From positions 1 through 64,000 of the forward strand of contig JANYDS010000027.1 in assembly GCA_025363475.1 (NCBI GenBank): a stretch of DNA of 64,000 nt. Direction: 5' to 3'. A program made the translations under genes and the position numbers. Positions 43,115-51,557 of the stretch are shown piece by piece. Source of the stretch: Terriglobia bacterium. GTDB taxonomy: Bacteria; Acidobacteriota; Terriglobia; Bryobacterales; Bryobacteraceae. Position 1 is the first letter of the stretch. Every line of letters starts with the position of its first letter. Below the pieces are notes generated by a model that had not been told where the DNA came from, did no database searches, and saw nothing but the letters and a program-made list of their open reading frames with translations.

Positions 43115-43900
43115 TCAACGGACGGGAACCCGATAGCCTGAGTTGGCGAGGATCTCCCGGCCTCTGCCCTTGAGCAGGTAATCGACAAACAGGCGGGCCT
43201 CTGGGTGGTGTTTCGAAGCGGCGACGATTCCGAGGGCCTGGTCAATGGGAAGGTGAAGCTTGTCCTTCACCGGAATTACCTTACCCTTTTCCTTCATAAC
43301 CAGTGAGTAAGCGGTGAAAACCGCGTCGGCGTTGCCGGTCACGCCGTACTGTTTCGCCATACTGATATTGTCGGCGTAGACGATTTTCGGCTGCAGCTGG
43401 TCCCACAAGCCGAGTGCCCGCAGGGTGTCGCGCGCGGCGTCGCCGTAGGGTGCCAGTTCGGGTTTCGCCAGTGCGATGATTTTCACGCCTGGTTTGGCCA
43501 GATCTTCGAGCTTTTCGATGCCGACAGGGCGGCGAGGGGGAATCCAAAGGGCCAATATTCCGGTAGCGTAAATGGTGCGGGAGCCGGGAACCAGAAGGTG
43601 TTTTTTCACCAGGGCATCAACATGCTGCTTGTCTGCGGCTACATAAACGTCATACGGACCGCCATTTGTAATCTGAAGCGCCAGTTGGGCCGTTGAAGCG
43701 AAGCTGAATATGGGGTGAATACCGGTGGCGGCTTCAAACTGCGGGCCGAGGGTAGCGAAGACCTGATTCAGGTTGGAGGCTGCGGCAATCGTCACCTCAC
43801 GCCTTGCGGACTTGCCGCTCATGCAGCCGCAAACTGCGGTTATGGCAAACACGACGCGAACAATCAGACGCCGCAACTGTTGTCTACATCCAACTACCAT
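43115..43900 (-). CDS. modA: molybdate-binding protein ModA
   Basis: 261 residues from the ATG at 43900; an ATG at 43915 is also possible. The hydrophobic leader ends with Cys-Gly-Cys (AVCGCMSG), perhaps a lipoprotein site. The mature part begins EVTIAAASNLNQVFATLG and contains TAQLALQITNGGPYDVYVAA, both ModA marks. It delivers molybdate to a ModBC transporter, which is not encoded here. The divergent neighbour is a molybdoenzyme operon, a meaningful pairing. Confidence 0.92.
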   Translation of the reverse strand: MVVGCRQQLRRLIVRVVFAITAVCGCMSGKSARREVTIAAASNLNQVFATLGPQFEAATGIHPIFSFASTAQLALQITNGGPYDVYVAADKQHVDALVKKHLLVPGSRTIYATGILALWIPPRRPVGIEKLEDLAKPGVKIIALAKPELAPYGDAARDTLRALGLWDQLQPKIVYADNISMAKQYGVTGNADAVFTAYSLVMKEKGKVIPVKDKLHLPIDQALGIVAASKHHPEARLFVDYLLKGRGREILANSGYRVPVR

Positions 43901-44044
43901 TCGACTTGTTAACATTACAGCATCGAAAGAGACTCGACACAGGCGGAAAAATGTTATACCATCCTTACCGATTGGCAAAAGTATTCTTAGCAGCGCCGCA
44001 CGCCCAGACTCCGCGTGTGCAACAGTAATTTGAGGTGATCCCGA

Positions 44045-44647
44045 ATGACAGACACTAAAGTAACAAGACGAAACGCCATCAAAGGGGTAATCGCCGCAGG
44101 AGCGGTCTCCTCCGCGGGCTACCTGTTCCGAACGAACACTGTAATGGGTCAGTCTTCTGCCCCTGGTTCGGTCGAACGGCTGATTACACTCGAAGTGAAC
44201 GGTACAACCCGGCGCGTCGATGTCATGAAGCAGGAAACACTTGCCATGACGCTGCGCTACAAGCTGGGCCTGACCGGCACCAAACTCGGCTGCGATCGCG
44301 CCGAATGCGGAGCCTGCACCGTCCTGATTGACGATGTGCCGCACTACTCGTGTTCGGTGCTCACCCACACCGCGCGCGGCAAGAAGATTCAGACCGTGGA
44401 AGGCCTTGCCAGTGCAGACGGCAAGCTGCATCCGGTCCAGCAGGGTGTTGTTGAGGAACAGGGCTTCCAGTGCGCGTTCTGCATGTCAGGCTTCCTGATG
44501 GCGACCGTGGGCTTCCTGAAGACCAACCCCAATCCTACTCGCCAGGAAATGGCGCATGGCGTATCCGGCAACCTTTGCCGATGCCAGGACTACGACAAGA
44601 TTCTCACTGCCCTGATGCGCGGCGCTGAGCTTTCGAGGAGCGCGTAA
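44045..44647 (+). CDS. Tat-exported [2Fe-2S] subunit of a xanthine dehydrogenase-family enzyme
   Basis: 200 residues with a GAGGTGAT ribosome site. A twin-arginine leader (TKVTRRNAIKGVIAAGAVSS) precedes a plant-ferredoxin-type domain with Cys83, 88, 91 and 103, and a second all-helical domain with Cys143, 146, 178 and 180, giving two [2Fe-2S] clusters. As in the periplasmic aldehyde oxidoreductase PaoA/YagT, the small subunit carries the export signal for the whole folded complex. It is the first gene of the operon and is followed by the Mo subunit after 2 bp. Confidence 0.95.
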   Translation: MTDTKVTRRNAIKGVIAAGAVSSAGYLFRTNTVMGQSSAPGSVERLITLEVNGTTRRVDVMKQETLAMTLRYKLGLTGTKLGCDRAECGACTVLIDDVPHYSCSVLTHTARGKKIQTVEGLASADGKLHPVQQGVVEEQGFQCAFCMSGFLMATVGFLKTNPNPTRQEMAHGVSGNLCRCQDYDKILTALMRGAELSRSA

Positions 44648-44649
44648 CC

Positions 44650-47268
44650 ATGCCGATCAATATTAACGGAGCTGCCCCCGCCGGGCTCGTCGTCCCCAAG
44701 CCAACCAATCCGGCTGAACACAAGCTGGTTGGCAAGAACTACATGACGCCGGACCTGATGGCCAAGGTTCAGGGCAAGTCGAAATACGCGGAAGATTACC
44801 GGGCGGACGGCATGCTGTTCGTCAAGCTGCTGTTGAGCCCTGTGCCGCATGGTCGTGTGCGCAGCGTCGATACCAGCGCAGCGCTGGCAATGCCCGGTGT
44901 GAAGGCGATTATTACGGTAGACGATCTGCCGCCACCCGCATCAAGCCTGACCGATGCCGGGGTCGTGATCGCGGCCAACATGAAGGCCAATCGGGGTCTC
45001 ACCAATGAGCCCATGTATCAGGGCGAGCCAATTCTCGCAGTCTGCGCAGAAAGCGAACTCATCGCCGCAGAGGCCATAGAAAAAATCAAAATCGATATCG
45101 AACGCCTCCCGTTCGTGGTTGATCCTTTTGTCAGTCTGCGTCCCGGCGGGCCAAATGCCCGCGTTGAGGGCAATTGCTGGGTTTCGCCTCCTCCTCCTGC
45201 CGCTGTGGCTGGTGCGCCGGCGGGCCGTGGTGGGCGGGGCGCTCCTCCTCCTCAGGCGGAAGTCAAAGAAATCAAGTGGACTGACGCTGACTACGCGGAA
45301 TACGAGAGCGGCAAGATGCCGATGGGGGCGCCGAATACTCCTGAATGGAAGTACGGCAATCTGGATGCGGCGTTCAAGAACGCGGCTCTGGTGCTGGACG
45401 AGACATTCATGTCTCCCAACACCAGTCACCAGTGTCTTGAAACCCGTTCGGCGATGGCTTACTGGCAGAACGGTAAAGTCTTCGTTCACACCGGCACCCA
45501 GAGCACCGCGCAGACGGTTCCCGCAATCGCCCGCTGGCTGGGCATGGTTGACGAAAAGAAACAGCCCGACGTCAGCAAAATCGTTTTCATCAGCGAATAC
45601 ACCGGCGGCGGCTTCGGCAGCAAAATTACCGGTGACATCTCACTGATCATCCCCTGCATTCTTTCGAAGAAGCTGGGTGGTGTTCCGGTGATGATGCGCC
45701 TGACCCGCGAAGAAGAGCATTTCATGGGCAAGGCTCGGCCAGCGGTTACCGGGCGTGTCAAGGTCGCTTTCAATAAAGAAGGCAAAATCCTGGGTATGGA
45801 TATGTACGGCGTCTGCGACAGCGGCTGCTATGACAATCAGGGTGATGCTCAGGCTGCCGGACGAATTGCTTCCCTGCTCTATCAGCCGGAAGCGATGCGG
45901 CTGCGGACCATGACCGTGATCACGAACACTCCTCCCCGTGTTTCCCAAAGCGCCCCGGGCGGTATGCAGGCTGTAGCGATTATCGAACCGCTGCTGGCTA
46001 AAGCAGCTCGCAAGCTGGGGGTTGATCCGGTTGAAATTCACCGCATCAACGCTCCGGAAGGCAAAGCGAAATTCGGTCCTGGAGCAGGTCCGAAACAGGT
46101 TCGCGGTTATGTCACGAGTGCTTATCTGAAGCAGGCTCTGGACAAAGGCGCAGAGGAATTCCGCTGGGCTGAACGCAAGGCAAAATCGCCCCAGGTTCAG
46201 GGCAATAAGGTTCGCGGAATCGGCGTTTCGGTGTCCGGTTACTCGGGTGGTTCGGTCGGTTTCGACGGCCTGCTGTTGATCAAGACTGACGGCACGGTTT
46301 GCTTCCAGTCCGGTATCGGCAATCTGGGTACGGAATCGATGAGCGACGTTCACCGCGTCGCTGCCGAAATGCTGGGTGTGCCGTGGGACAAGTGCGAAAT
46401 CTGCTGGGGTAATACGAACAAGAATCTGCCCTGGACTTGCGTTTCAGGTGGAAGCCAGACAACGCATGCGATGACGCGCTCAGCCTATGCTGTCGCGCTC
46501 GATGCCAAGCAGAAGCTGAAGGAACTGGCGGCGAAGAAATTCGGCGGCACTCCGGAAGGCTACGATGTTGCCAACGAACGCGTCTTCCGCAAGGGCGGCG
46601 GTTCAGGTATGACATTGGCGCAGGCTGCGCAATATGCCATCGAAGTAGGCGGCGTGTATGACGGTCATGAACCGCCAGCCGACGTCAACAAGATGACCAA
46701 AACCTCAATCGCGGCCATGGCCGGACAGGGTCTGGTTGCGGCTGCCCGTGACAAGGCTCCGCATGATGGTCAGACGTACAGCTTCGCGGCCACTTTCGCT
46801 GAAGTTGAAGTGGACAAGGAAACCGGCAAGTTCCACATCACAGACTTCCTTTGCATTGCCGACGTTGGTACTGTGATTCACCCGAAGGCTCTTGGCGGAC
46901 AGGTTCTGGGTCGCTCGACTTTGGGTATCGGTCACGCAATCGGGCAGAAGTGGGTTTATGACCAGCATTATGGTCTGCCGCTCGCCAAGCGCTTCTACAA
47001 CAACAAGCCGCCGACAATTCTTGATGTGCCAGCCGGCAGCGGAAACATGAACTGGGCTGCGCTGGATATTCCCGATCCGGAAACTCCGGTGGGTGCGCGC
47101 GGTATCGGCGAACCTCCTGTCGGTGGTGGTTGCGCGGCGGTTCTGAACGCAATGTCGGACGCTCTGGGAGATGAAATCTTCCGGCGTGCCCCGCTCAGCG
47201 CGGATCTGATTCTGATGTCGCTCGAAACGGGCAAGGCTGCCGGTGAGCATCTCACCGCACACGTTTAA
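44650..47268 (+). CDS. molybdopterin-binding large subunit, xanthine dehydrogenase family
   Basis: 872 residues, no signal peptide of its own. It contains the XDH-family Mo-site segments: EYTGGGFGSKITGD (about 317-330) and the active-site glutamate in ARGIGEPPVGGG near 820. A Pro/Gly/Ala/Arg-rich insert (about 180-205) between conserved blocks is unusual and looks like a flexible loop. It hydroxylates or oxidises an aldehyde or heterocycle at the Mo centre. The substrate is not determined. It would be exported together with the Fe-S subunit. Confidence 0.95.
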   Translation: MPININGAAPAGLVVPKPTNPAEHKLVGKNYMTPDLMAKVQGKSKYAEDYRADGMLFVKLLLSPVPHGRVRSVDTSAALAMPGVKAIITVDDLPPPASSLTDAGVVIAANMKANRGLTNEPMYQGEPILAVCAESELIAAEAIEKIKIDIERLPFVVDPFVSLRPGGPNARVEGNCWVSPPPPAAVAGAPAGRGGRGAPPPQAEVKEIKWTDADYAEYESGKMPMGAPNTPEWKYGNLDAAFKNAALVLDETFMSPNTSHQCLETRSAMAYWQNGKVFVHTGTQSTAQTVPAIARWLGMVDEKKQPDVSKIVFISEYTGGGFGSKITGDISLIIPCILSKKLGGVPVMMRLTREEEHFMGKARPAVTGRVKVAFNKEGKILGMDMYGVCDSGCYDNQGDAQAAGRIASLLYQPEAMRLRTMTVITNTPPRVSQSAPGGMQAVAIIEPLLAKAARKLGVDPVEIHRINAPEGKAKFGPGAGPKQVRGYVTSAYLKQALDKGAEEFRWAERKAKSPQVQGNKVRGIGVSVSGYSGGSVGFDGLLLIKTDGTVCFQSGIGNLGTESMSDVHRVAAEMLGVPWDKCEICWGNTNKNLPWTCVSGGSQTTHAMTRSAYAVALDAKQKLKELAAKKFGGTPEGYDVANERVFRKGGGSGMTLAQAAQYAIEVGGVYDGHEPPADVNKMTKTSIAAMAGQGLVAAARDKAPHDGQTYSFAATFAEVEVDKETGKFHITDFLCIADVGTVIHPKALGGQVLGRSTLGIGHAIGQKWVYDQHYGLPLAKRFYNNKPPTILDVPAGSGNMNWAALDIPDPETPVGARGIGEPPVGGGCAAVLNAMSDALGDEIFRRAPLSADLILMSLETGKAAGEHLTAHV

Positions 47269-47300
47269 GCACCGGTAAAGAAGGAAACAGGAGAACGATT

Positions 47301-48314
47301 ATGGCAGTGATTCGTGATGTTATGCCGGCGTTTGAGCTCTTCCAGCCGGCCACAATTGACGACGCTTTGAATCTGCTGGACAAGCATGGCAGCGAAGCGT
47401 GGGTCATGGCGGGTGGTCTGGACAGTTTCGACTGGCTCAAAGACCGTATCAAACGCCCGTCCGTGGTGGTTGATCTGAGTCAGATCAAAGAATTGACCGG
47501 CGTTAAGGAATGGAACGGCGGAATTGAAATCGGCGCGATGACGACTCTTACTGATGTGGTGCGCAACCCCATCGTGAAAGAGAAGTTCAGCATCCTCGCG
47601 ACCGGTGCGGAATCGGCGGCTTCCCCGCAGATCCGCAATCAGGGTACGATCGGCGGCAACGTATCGCAGGATACGCGCTGCTGGTATTACCGGAGCGGCT
47701 GGAAGTGCTATCGGGCCGGTGGCAACACCTGCTTCGCCGATACACCGACGGCTATCAACCGCGAGCACGCCATTATGGGTGCCAGCCGCTGTGTGGCGGT
47801 AAACCCGTCAGACTCCGCGCCTGCGCTGATTGCGCTCGACGCCAAGATGGTGATCCGCAACAAGAGCGGTGAGCGCGTCGTGGATGCCGAGAACTATTTC
47901 ATTGGACCGGCGCTCGATATCCGTCGCATGACGGTACTCCTGCCTGGCGATCTTCTTGTAGCGATTCGCATTCCGTCCACCTGGGCCGGCGCGAAGTTTT
48001 ACTTTGAGAAAGTCCGCGACCGTCCCGTGTGGGATTTTCCGCTGGTCAACATCGCAGCCGCGATGAAGGTGAACGGCGACAACATCGAAAGCATCCGCAT
48101 GGCAGTCAATGGCGTGGCGGCTCATCCCGTCCGTCTGACGGCCGTGGAAGCTTCACTGGTGGGCAAGCCCCGCAACGCGGCTTCGGCCGATGCGGCTGGC
48201 CAGCTTGCCATTCAGGGTGCCGAACCTCTGCGTCACAACGGTTATAAGGTTCCGCTCCTGCGGAACCTGGTGAAACGCGCAATTCGTGGTGTGGAGGAAG
48301 CTAAGTGGGCATAA
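47301..48314 (+). CDS. FAD-binding subunit with probable extra [4Fe-4S] cluster
   Basis: 337 residues with an AAGAAGGAAA region upstream. FAD-binding motifs are VMAGGLDSFDWL (35-46) and IRNQGTIGGNVSQ (111-123). Between the FAD domains lies an insertion with Cys127, Cys136, Cys144 and Cys164 (RCWYYRSGWKC and GGNTCFAD). The same kind of insertion holds a [4Fe-4S] cluster in PaoB/YagS, so I infer one here. It completes a PaoABC-like trio, although the gene order (Fe-S, Mo, FAD) differs from E. coli. Confidence 0.94.
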   Translation: MAVIRDVMPAFELFQPATIDDALNLLDKHGSEAWVMAGGLDSFDWLKDRIKRPSVVVDLSQIKELTGVKEWNGGIEIGAMTTLTDVVRNPIVKEKFSILATGAESAASPQIRNQGTIGGNVSQDTRCWYYRSGWKCYRAGGNTCFADTPTAINREHAIMGASRCVAVNPSDSAPALIALDAKMVIRNKSGERVVDAENYFIGPALDIRRMTVLLPGDLLVAIRIPSTWAGAKFYFEKVRDRPVWDFPLVNIAAAMKVNGDNIESIRMAVNGVAAHPVRLTAVEASLVGKPRNAASADAAGQLAIQGAEPLRHNGYKVPLLRNLVKRAIRGVEEAKWA

Positions 48315-49123
48315 TCGAATTCGCGAAAAGTCCGTGGGGCCAGGATGTCCCGATTCACATTTTCTTCTATCTGATCTATGTTGCGGTCATTGCCGGGCTG
48401 ACGTTTTTTATCGGCCATGTGATCTGGCTCCGCTACTTCGCGAAGAAGGAAGAATTTGCTGATTCCACACCTCCGGGCGAAGTGGCAAAACTGCCGGCGG
48501 AAATTAAGCGACACTCGCTCCCCGCCCGGTTGTTCCACTGGGTTCAGGCAGGCGCTATGCTCACCCTCCTGTTCTCGGCTTTTCTGCCGAAGGTGGGTGT
48601 TCGCTTTGAATGGCTGCAGTGGCACTGGATTGCCGGTGTTGTCCTGACCGTCTCAATCGTCTTCCATATCATCCATGCATCTTTCTTCATGAACTTCTGG
48701 TCGATCTGGCCGGACAAGATTGATATTGAAGATGCTGGTCGCCGATGGAAACGCTCACAGGGCGAAAAGGCACCTGCACCGCGTCGCTTCGGCAAGTATC
48801 CGATGGAAAATAAGATGTATCATCTTGCCATCGTACTGGCCGGACTGTCGGTTACTTTAACGGGATTTTTCATGTTGTTCCGCATCCGGACCCCGCTATT
48901 CACCCGCAACTCGTATATGTTCGGGGATATGACGAATGGCCTGATGTATACGCTGCACGGGCTGGCTGGCGTTGGTCTGATCGCACTGATTATGATCCAC
49001 GTCTACTTCGCACTGCGGCCGGAGAAGCTGAAGATCAGCCGTTCCATGGTGTACGGAACGATCAAACGCGAGCATTACGCGGAACATCACGACCCGAAAC
49101 GCTGGGTGGCGGAAGCAGAATAG
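48305..49123 (+). CDS. membrane cytochrome b subunit
   Basis: 272 residues from a GTG at 48305, overlapping the FAD-subunit gene by 10 bp. Five hydrophobic segments and histidines in RLFHWVQAG, WHWIAGVV, FHIIHASFF, TLHGLAGVG and MIHVYFAL resemble the formate dehydrogenase gamma/Ni-Fe hydrogenase cytochrome b group, which holds two hemes b. Its place in this operon suggests that it takes electrons from the exported molybdoenzyme and passes them to menaquinone. Confidence 0.92.
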   Translation: MGIIEFAKSPWGQDVPIHIFFYLIYVAVIAGLTFFIGHVIWLRYFAKKEEFADSTPPGEVAKLPAEIKRHSLPARLFHWVQAGAMLTLLFSAFLPKVGVRFEWLQWHWIAGVVLTVSIVFHIIHASFFMNFWSIWPDKIDIEDAGRRWKRSQGEKAPAPRRFGKYPMENKMYHLAIVLAGLSVTLTGFFMLFRIRTPLFTRNSYMFGDMTNGLMYTLHGLAGVGLIALIMIHVYFALRPEKLKISRSMVYGTIKREHYAEHHDPKRWVAEAE

Positions 49124-49129
49124 CGCTGA

Positions 49130-49612
49130 ATGTTCACGTTTGCAAATCTTGAAGAACGAAGTGACGCGATTGAAGAATGCTACGAGTTCATGCTGGCTTA
49201 CGCCGCGCAGGGGCTCAATGGTAACGAAGGCAGTGCCTCAGGCGGTCAGCTGAGGCACTTTCTCATCCGGGCCGCCGATGCACTTAGCGGCCTGGCTGAG
49301 GCCTGCGGCGATGTGGAACCCCGCGTCAAGGCAGTGCCTTATCTGAAAGTGGTGGAACGCGATGCGGCCGATTCACTGGCCAGCGTGGAACTGGTGCTGG
49401 CGCAGCCTTACATCAGTTCGCAGTTGATTGATAATTTGAATGCCTCGATGCATCTGCGGGCATTATTGACCGATCTGTTCCTCATCGGTGAAGTGGAAAA
49501 GATTCGGACGAACCCTTCTCCGGATCCGCTTAACTCAGCTCAATCACAGGTGGCACTCGGTATGAACGGCGCGAACGGCCTTATCGAGACCATCGCGCCT
49601 TACAACGATTGA
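49130..49612 (+). CDS. unrecognised last gene of the molybdoenzyme operon
   Basis: 160 residues, soluble, mostly helical, 6 bp after the cytochrome b gene. The N-terminus (FANLEERSDAIEECYEFMLAYAAQG) suggests a helical bundle, and there is no signal peptide or cofactor motif. A role in maturation or assembly of the complex is plausible from position only. The last 69 bases overlap the 3' end of the convergent lysC gene. Confidence 0.72.
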   Translation: MFTFANLEERSDAIEECYEFMLAYAAQGLNGNEGSASGGQLRHFLIRAADALSGLAEACGDVEPRVKAVPYLKVVERDAADSLASVELVLAQPYISSQLIDNLNASMHLRALLTDLFLIGEVEKIRTNPSPDPLNSAQSQVALGMNGANGLIETIAPYND

Positions 49613-50911
49613 AATCGTTAGTTCGCTCGAACCCTGAGCGATGGCGATAATGTTGATTTTCTCTCGGGAGATGGCCGTAAATATACGGCCAGCCATCCCG
49701 GAGAAGCCCCTCATCCCTTCCCCCACTACAGCCAGTAAGCCCACGTTGCGATCAATCTCGATCGGGCGTACGTAGCCGTGCGCCAGCTCGATAGCCAGGG
49801 CTGATTCTACTGCCTGCGTAGCGGTATCGAGTTCTTCGAGGCGGACCAGGAAACAGAAACTCTGGCGGTAGCTGGAACTGGTGAGAGCCAGGACTTCGAC
49901 ATTCGCGGCATCGAGGGCGTCGAGCGCGCGGCCAATGATGTGAATGCCGCTGGCTGGTTCCACTGAGACCAGCGCCACGTTGGCCATGGAGGTGACTGCA
50001 CGTGCGCCGGAATTATCGGCAGAGAGTTCGGGAACGATGCGTGTGCCGGGCTTTTCGGGTGCGAAGCTATTCTTGCTCCAGACCGGAATGCGCTTTTCGA
50101 CCAGCGGGGCCAGCGTCCTCGGGTGAAGGACTTTGGCACCGGCATAGGCCAGCTCTGCCGCTTCACTGTAAGTGATCTCGGTGAGTACTTTTGCGTCGGT
50201 TACCAGGCGCGGATCGGCGGTCATGATGCCATCCACGTCGGTCCAGATCCAGAGTTCAGAAGCATTGAGAGCAGAGGCGATGATGGAAGCGGAGAAATCT
50301 GACCCGCCGCGTCCCAGGGTGGTGGGGCGGCCATCGGCTGTCGCACCGTTAAAGCCGGTGACGATGGGCGTGATGCCCGCGTTCACTAGCGGCATCAATC
50401 GGGCACAGGACTTCGTTTCAGTGGCGGGCATGAGGGGTGAGGCGCTGTTGAAGACGGCATCGGTGACAATGACTTCGGCTGCATTCACGGCTTCGGCTTT
50501 GAAACCTGATTTCTGGAGCGACGCGGCAATCAAGAGAGCGGAAAGACGCTCTCCGATGGCAACGGCCTCATCGATGGCGCGCGGTGGCCGGTGCCCCAGC
50601 ATCAGGATGCCATTCACGATGCGCCGGAATTCGCCCACGAGTTCAGCAATCTGTGGGTAGACGCTGACGCCCAGTCCGTCGGCCGCATCCTGATGGCGGG
50701 TTTCGAGGGTGATCAGGTTGCGGTCAACGCCCGCCTGATCCCCTCCCTCAGCCTGACGTGTGGTTTCGAGCAGCAGGTCCGTAATCTTCGACATCGCCGA
50801 AACCACGGCTACAACCGGGCGTTCCGCGGCAGATTTAGCAATCAGCCCGCAGGCGACCTTGATACGGTCGGCAGAACCAACGGAGGTGCCGCCAAATTTC
50901 ATGACTAACAT
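49544..50911 (-). CDS. lysC: aspartate kinase
   Basis: 455 residues. KFGGTSVGSADRI opens the kinase domain (5-17), and GFNGATADGRPTTLGRGGSDF forms the substrate and ATP region (cut short here by convention). Two ACT domains at the end (about 310-455) bind amino-acid effectors. It phosphorylates aspartate to start lysine, threonine and methionine synthesis. It runs into the operon end at 49612 from the opposite strand. Confidence 0.96.
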   Translation of the reverse strand: MLVMKFGGTSVGSADRIKVACGLIAKSAAERPVVAVVSAMSKITDLLLETTRQAEGGDQAGVDRNLITLETRHQDAADGLGVSVYPQIAELVGEFRRIVNGILMLGHRPPRAIDEAVAIGERLSALLIAASLQKSGFKAEAVNAAEVIVTDAVFNSASPLMPATETKSCARLMPLVNAGITPIVTGFNGATADGRPTTLGRGGSDFSASIIASALNASELWIWTDVDGIMTADPRLVTDAKVLTEITYSEAAELAYAGAKVLHPRTLAPLVEKRIPVWSKNSFAPEKPGTRIVPELSADNSGARAVTSMANVALVSVEPASGIHIIGRALDALDAANVEVLALTSSSYRQSFCFLVRLEELDTATQAVESALAIELAHGYVRPIEIDRNVGLLAVVGEGMRGFSGMAGRIFTAISREKINIIAIAQGSSELTISIVVRRDGLDKAVRAVHTECHL

Positions 50912-51537
50912 AACTTAAGGATCTCTTCTTCTACCTGTAGAGCAGTGAGGCCGGTGGAATCGATATAGATGGCATCTGCTGCCTGAACCAGAGGCGATTG
51001 TACGCGCTGCCGGTCGCGGTCGTCGCGCTCAGCGATATGCGCGGCGAGGGATTCGGGCGCGATATCAGGCTGTTCACCGGAACGGCGGCGGACACGTTCG
51101 GCAGGGTCGGCATCGAGATAGACTTTGACACGCGCATGGGGGAAAACTACCGTGCCGATATCGCGGCCCTCCATCACCACATTCGAATGCTCTGCCATCT
51201 GTTGCTGCCTGGCGACCAGTGCCGCACGAACTCCGGGCAGAGCGGCCACCTTTGACGCGGCTGCGGTTACGGCGGGTTCGCGGATGGCATCGGTTATGTC
51301 CTCGCCATCAAGGCAAACGCGACGGTCCTGCTGCAATTCAATGGCGGCGGCATGGGCTAGTTTTTCCAGACGAACTTCATCGGTAAGGTCGATGCCCTGG
51401 CGGAGCGCACTCAGCGCCACCGCACGGTACATGGCGCCGCTATCGATGTAGACGTAGCCGAGTCGCGCGGCAAGGTTGCGCGCGATGGTGCTCTTGCCTG
51501 CGCCCGCAGGCCCGTCAATCGCGATGACCTGCCCCAT
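50905..51537 (-). CDS. cmk: cytidylate kinase
   Basis: 210 residues. The P-loop is GPAGAGKST (9-17), followed by YVYIDSGAMYRAVAL and the MEGRDIGTVVFPHA motif, all typical of Cmk. It phosphorylates CMP and dCMP in the cytoplasm. It overlaps the lysC start by 7 bp. Confidence 0.96.
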   Translation of the reverse strand: MGQVIAIDGPAGAGKSTIARNLAARLGYVYIDSGAMYRAVALSALRQGIDLTDEVRLEKLAHAAAIELQQDRRVCLDGEDITDAIREPAVTAAASKVAALPGVRAALVARQQQMAEHSNVVMEGRDIGTVVFPHARVKVYLDADPAERVRRRSGEQPDIAPESLAAHIAERDDRDRQRVQSPLVQAADAIYIDSTGLTALQVEEEILKLC

Positions 51538-51557
51538 CTAATTTACTTGCCCATCCG

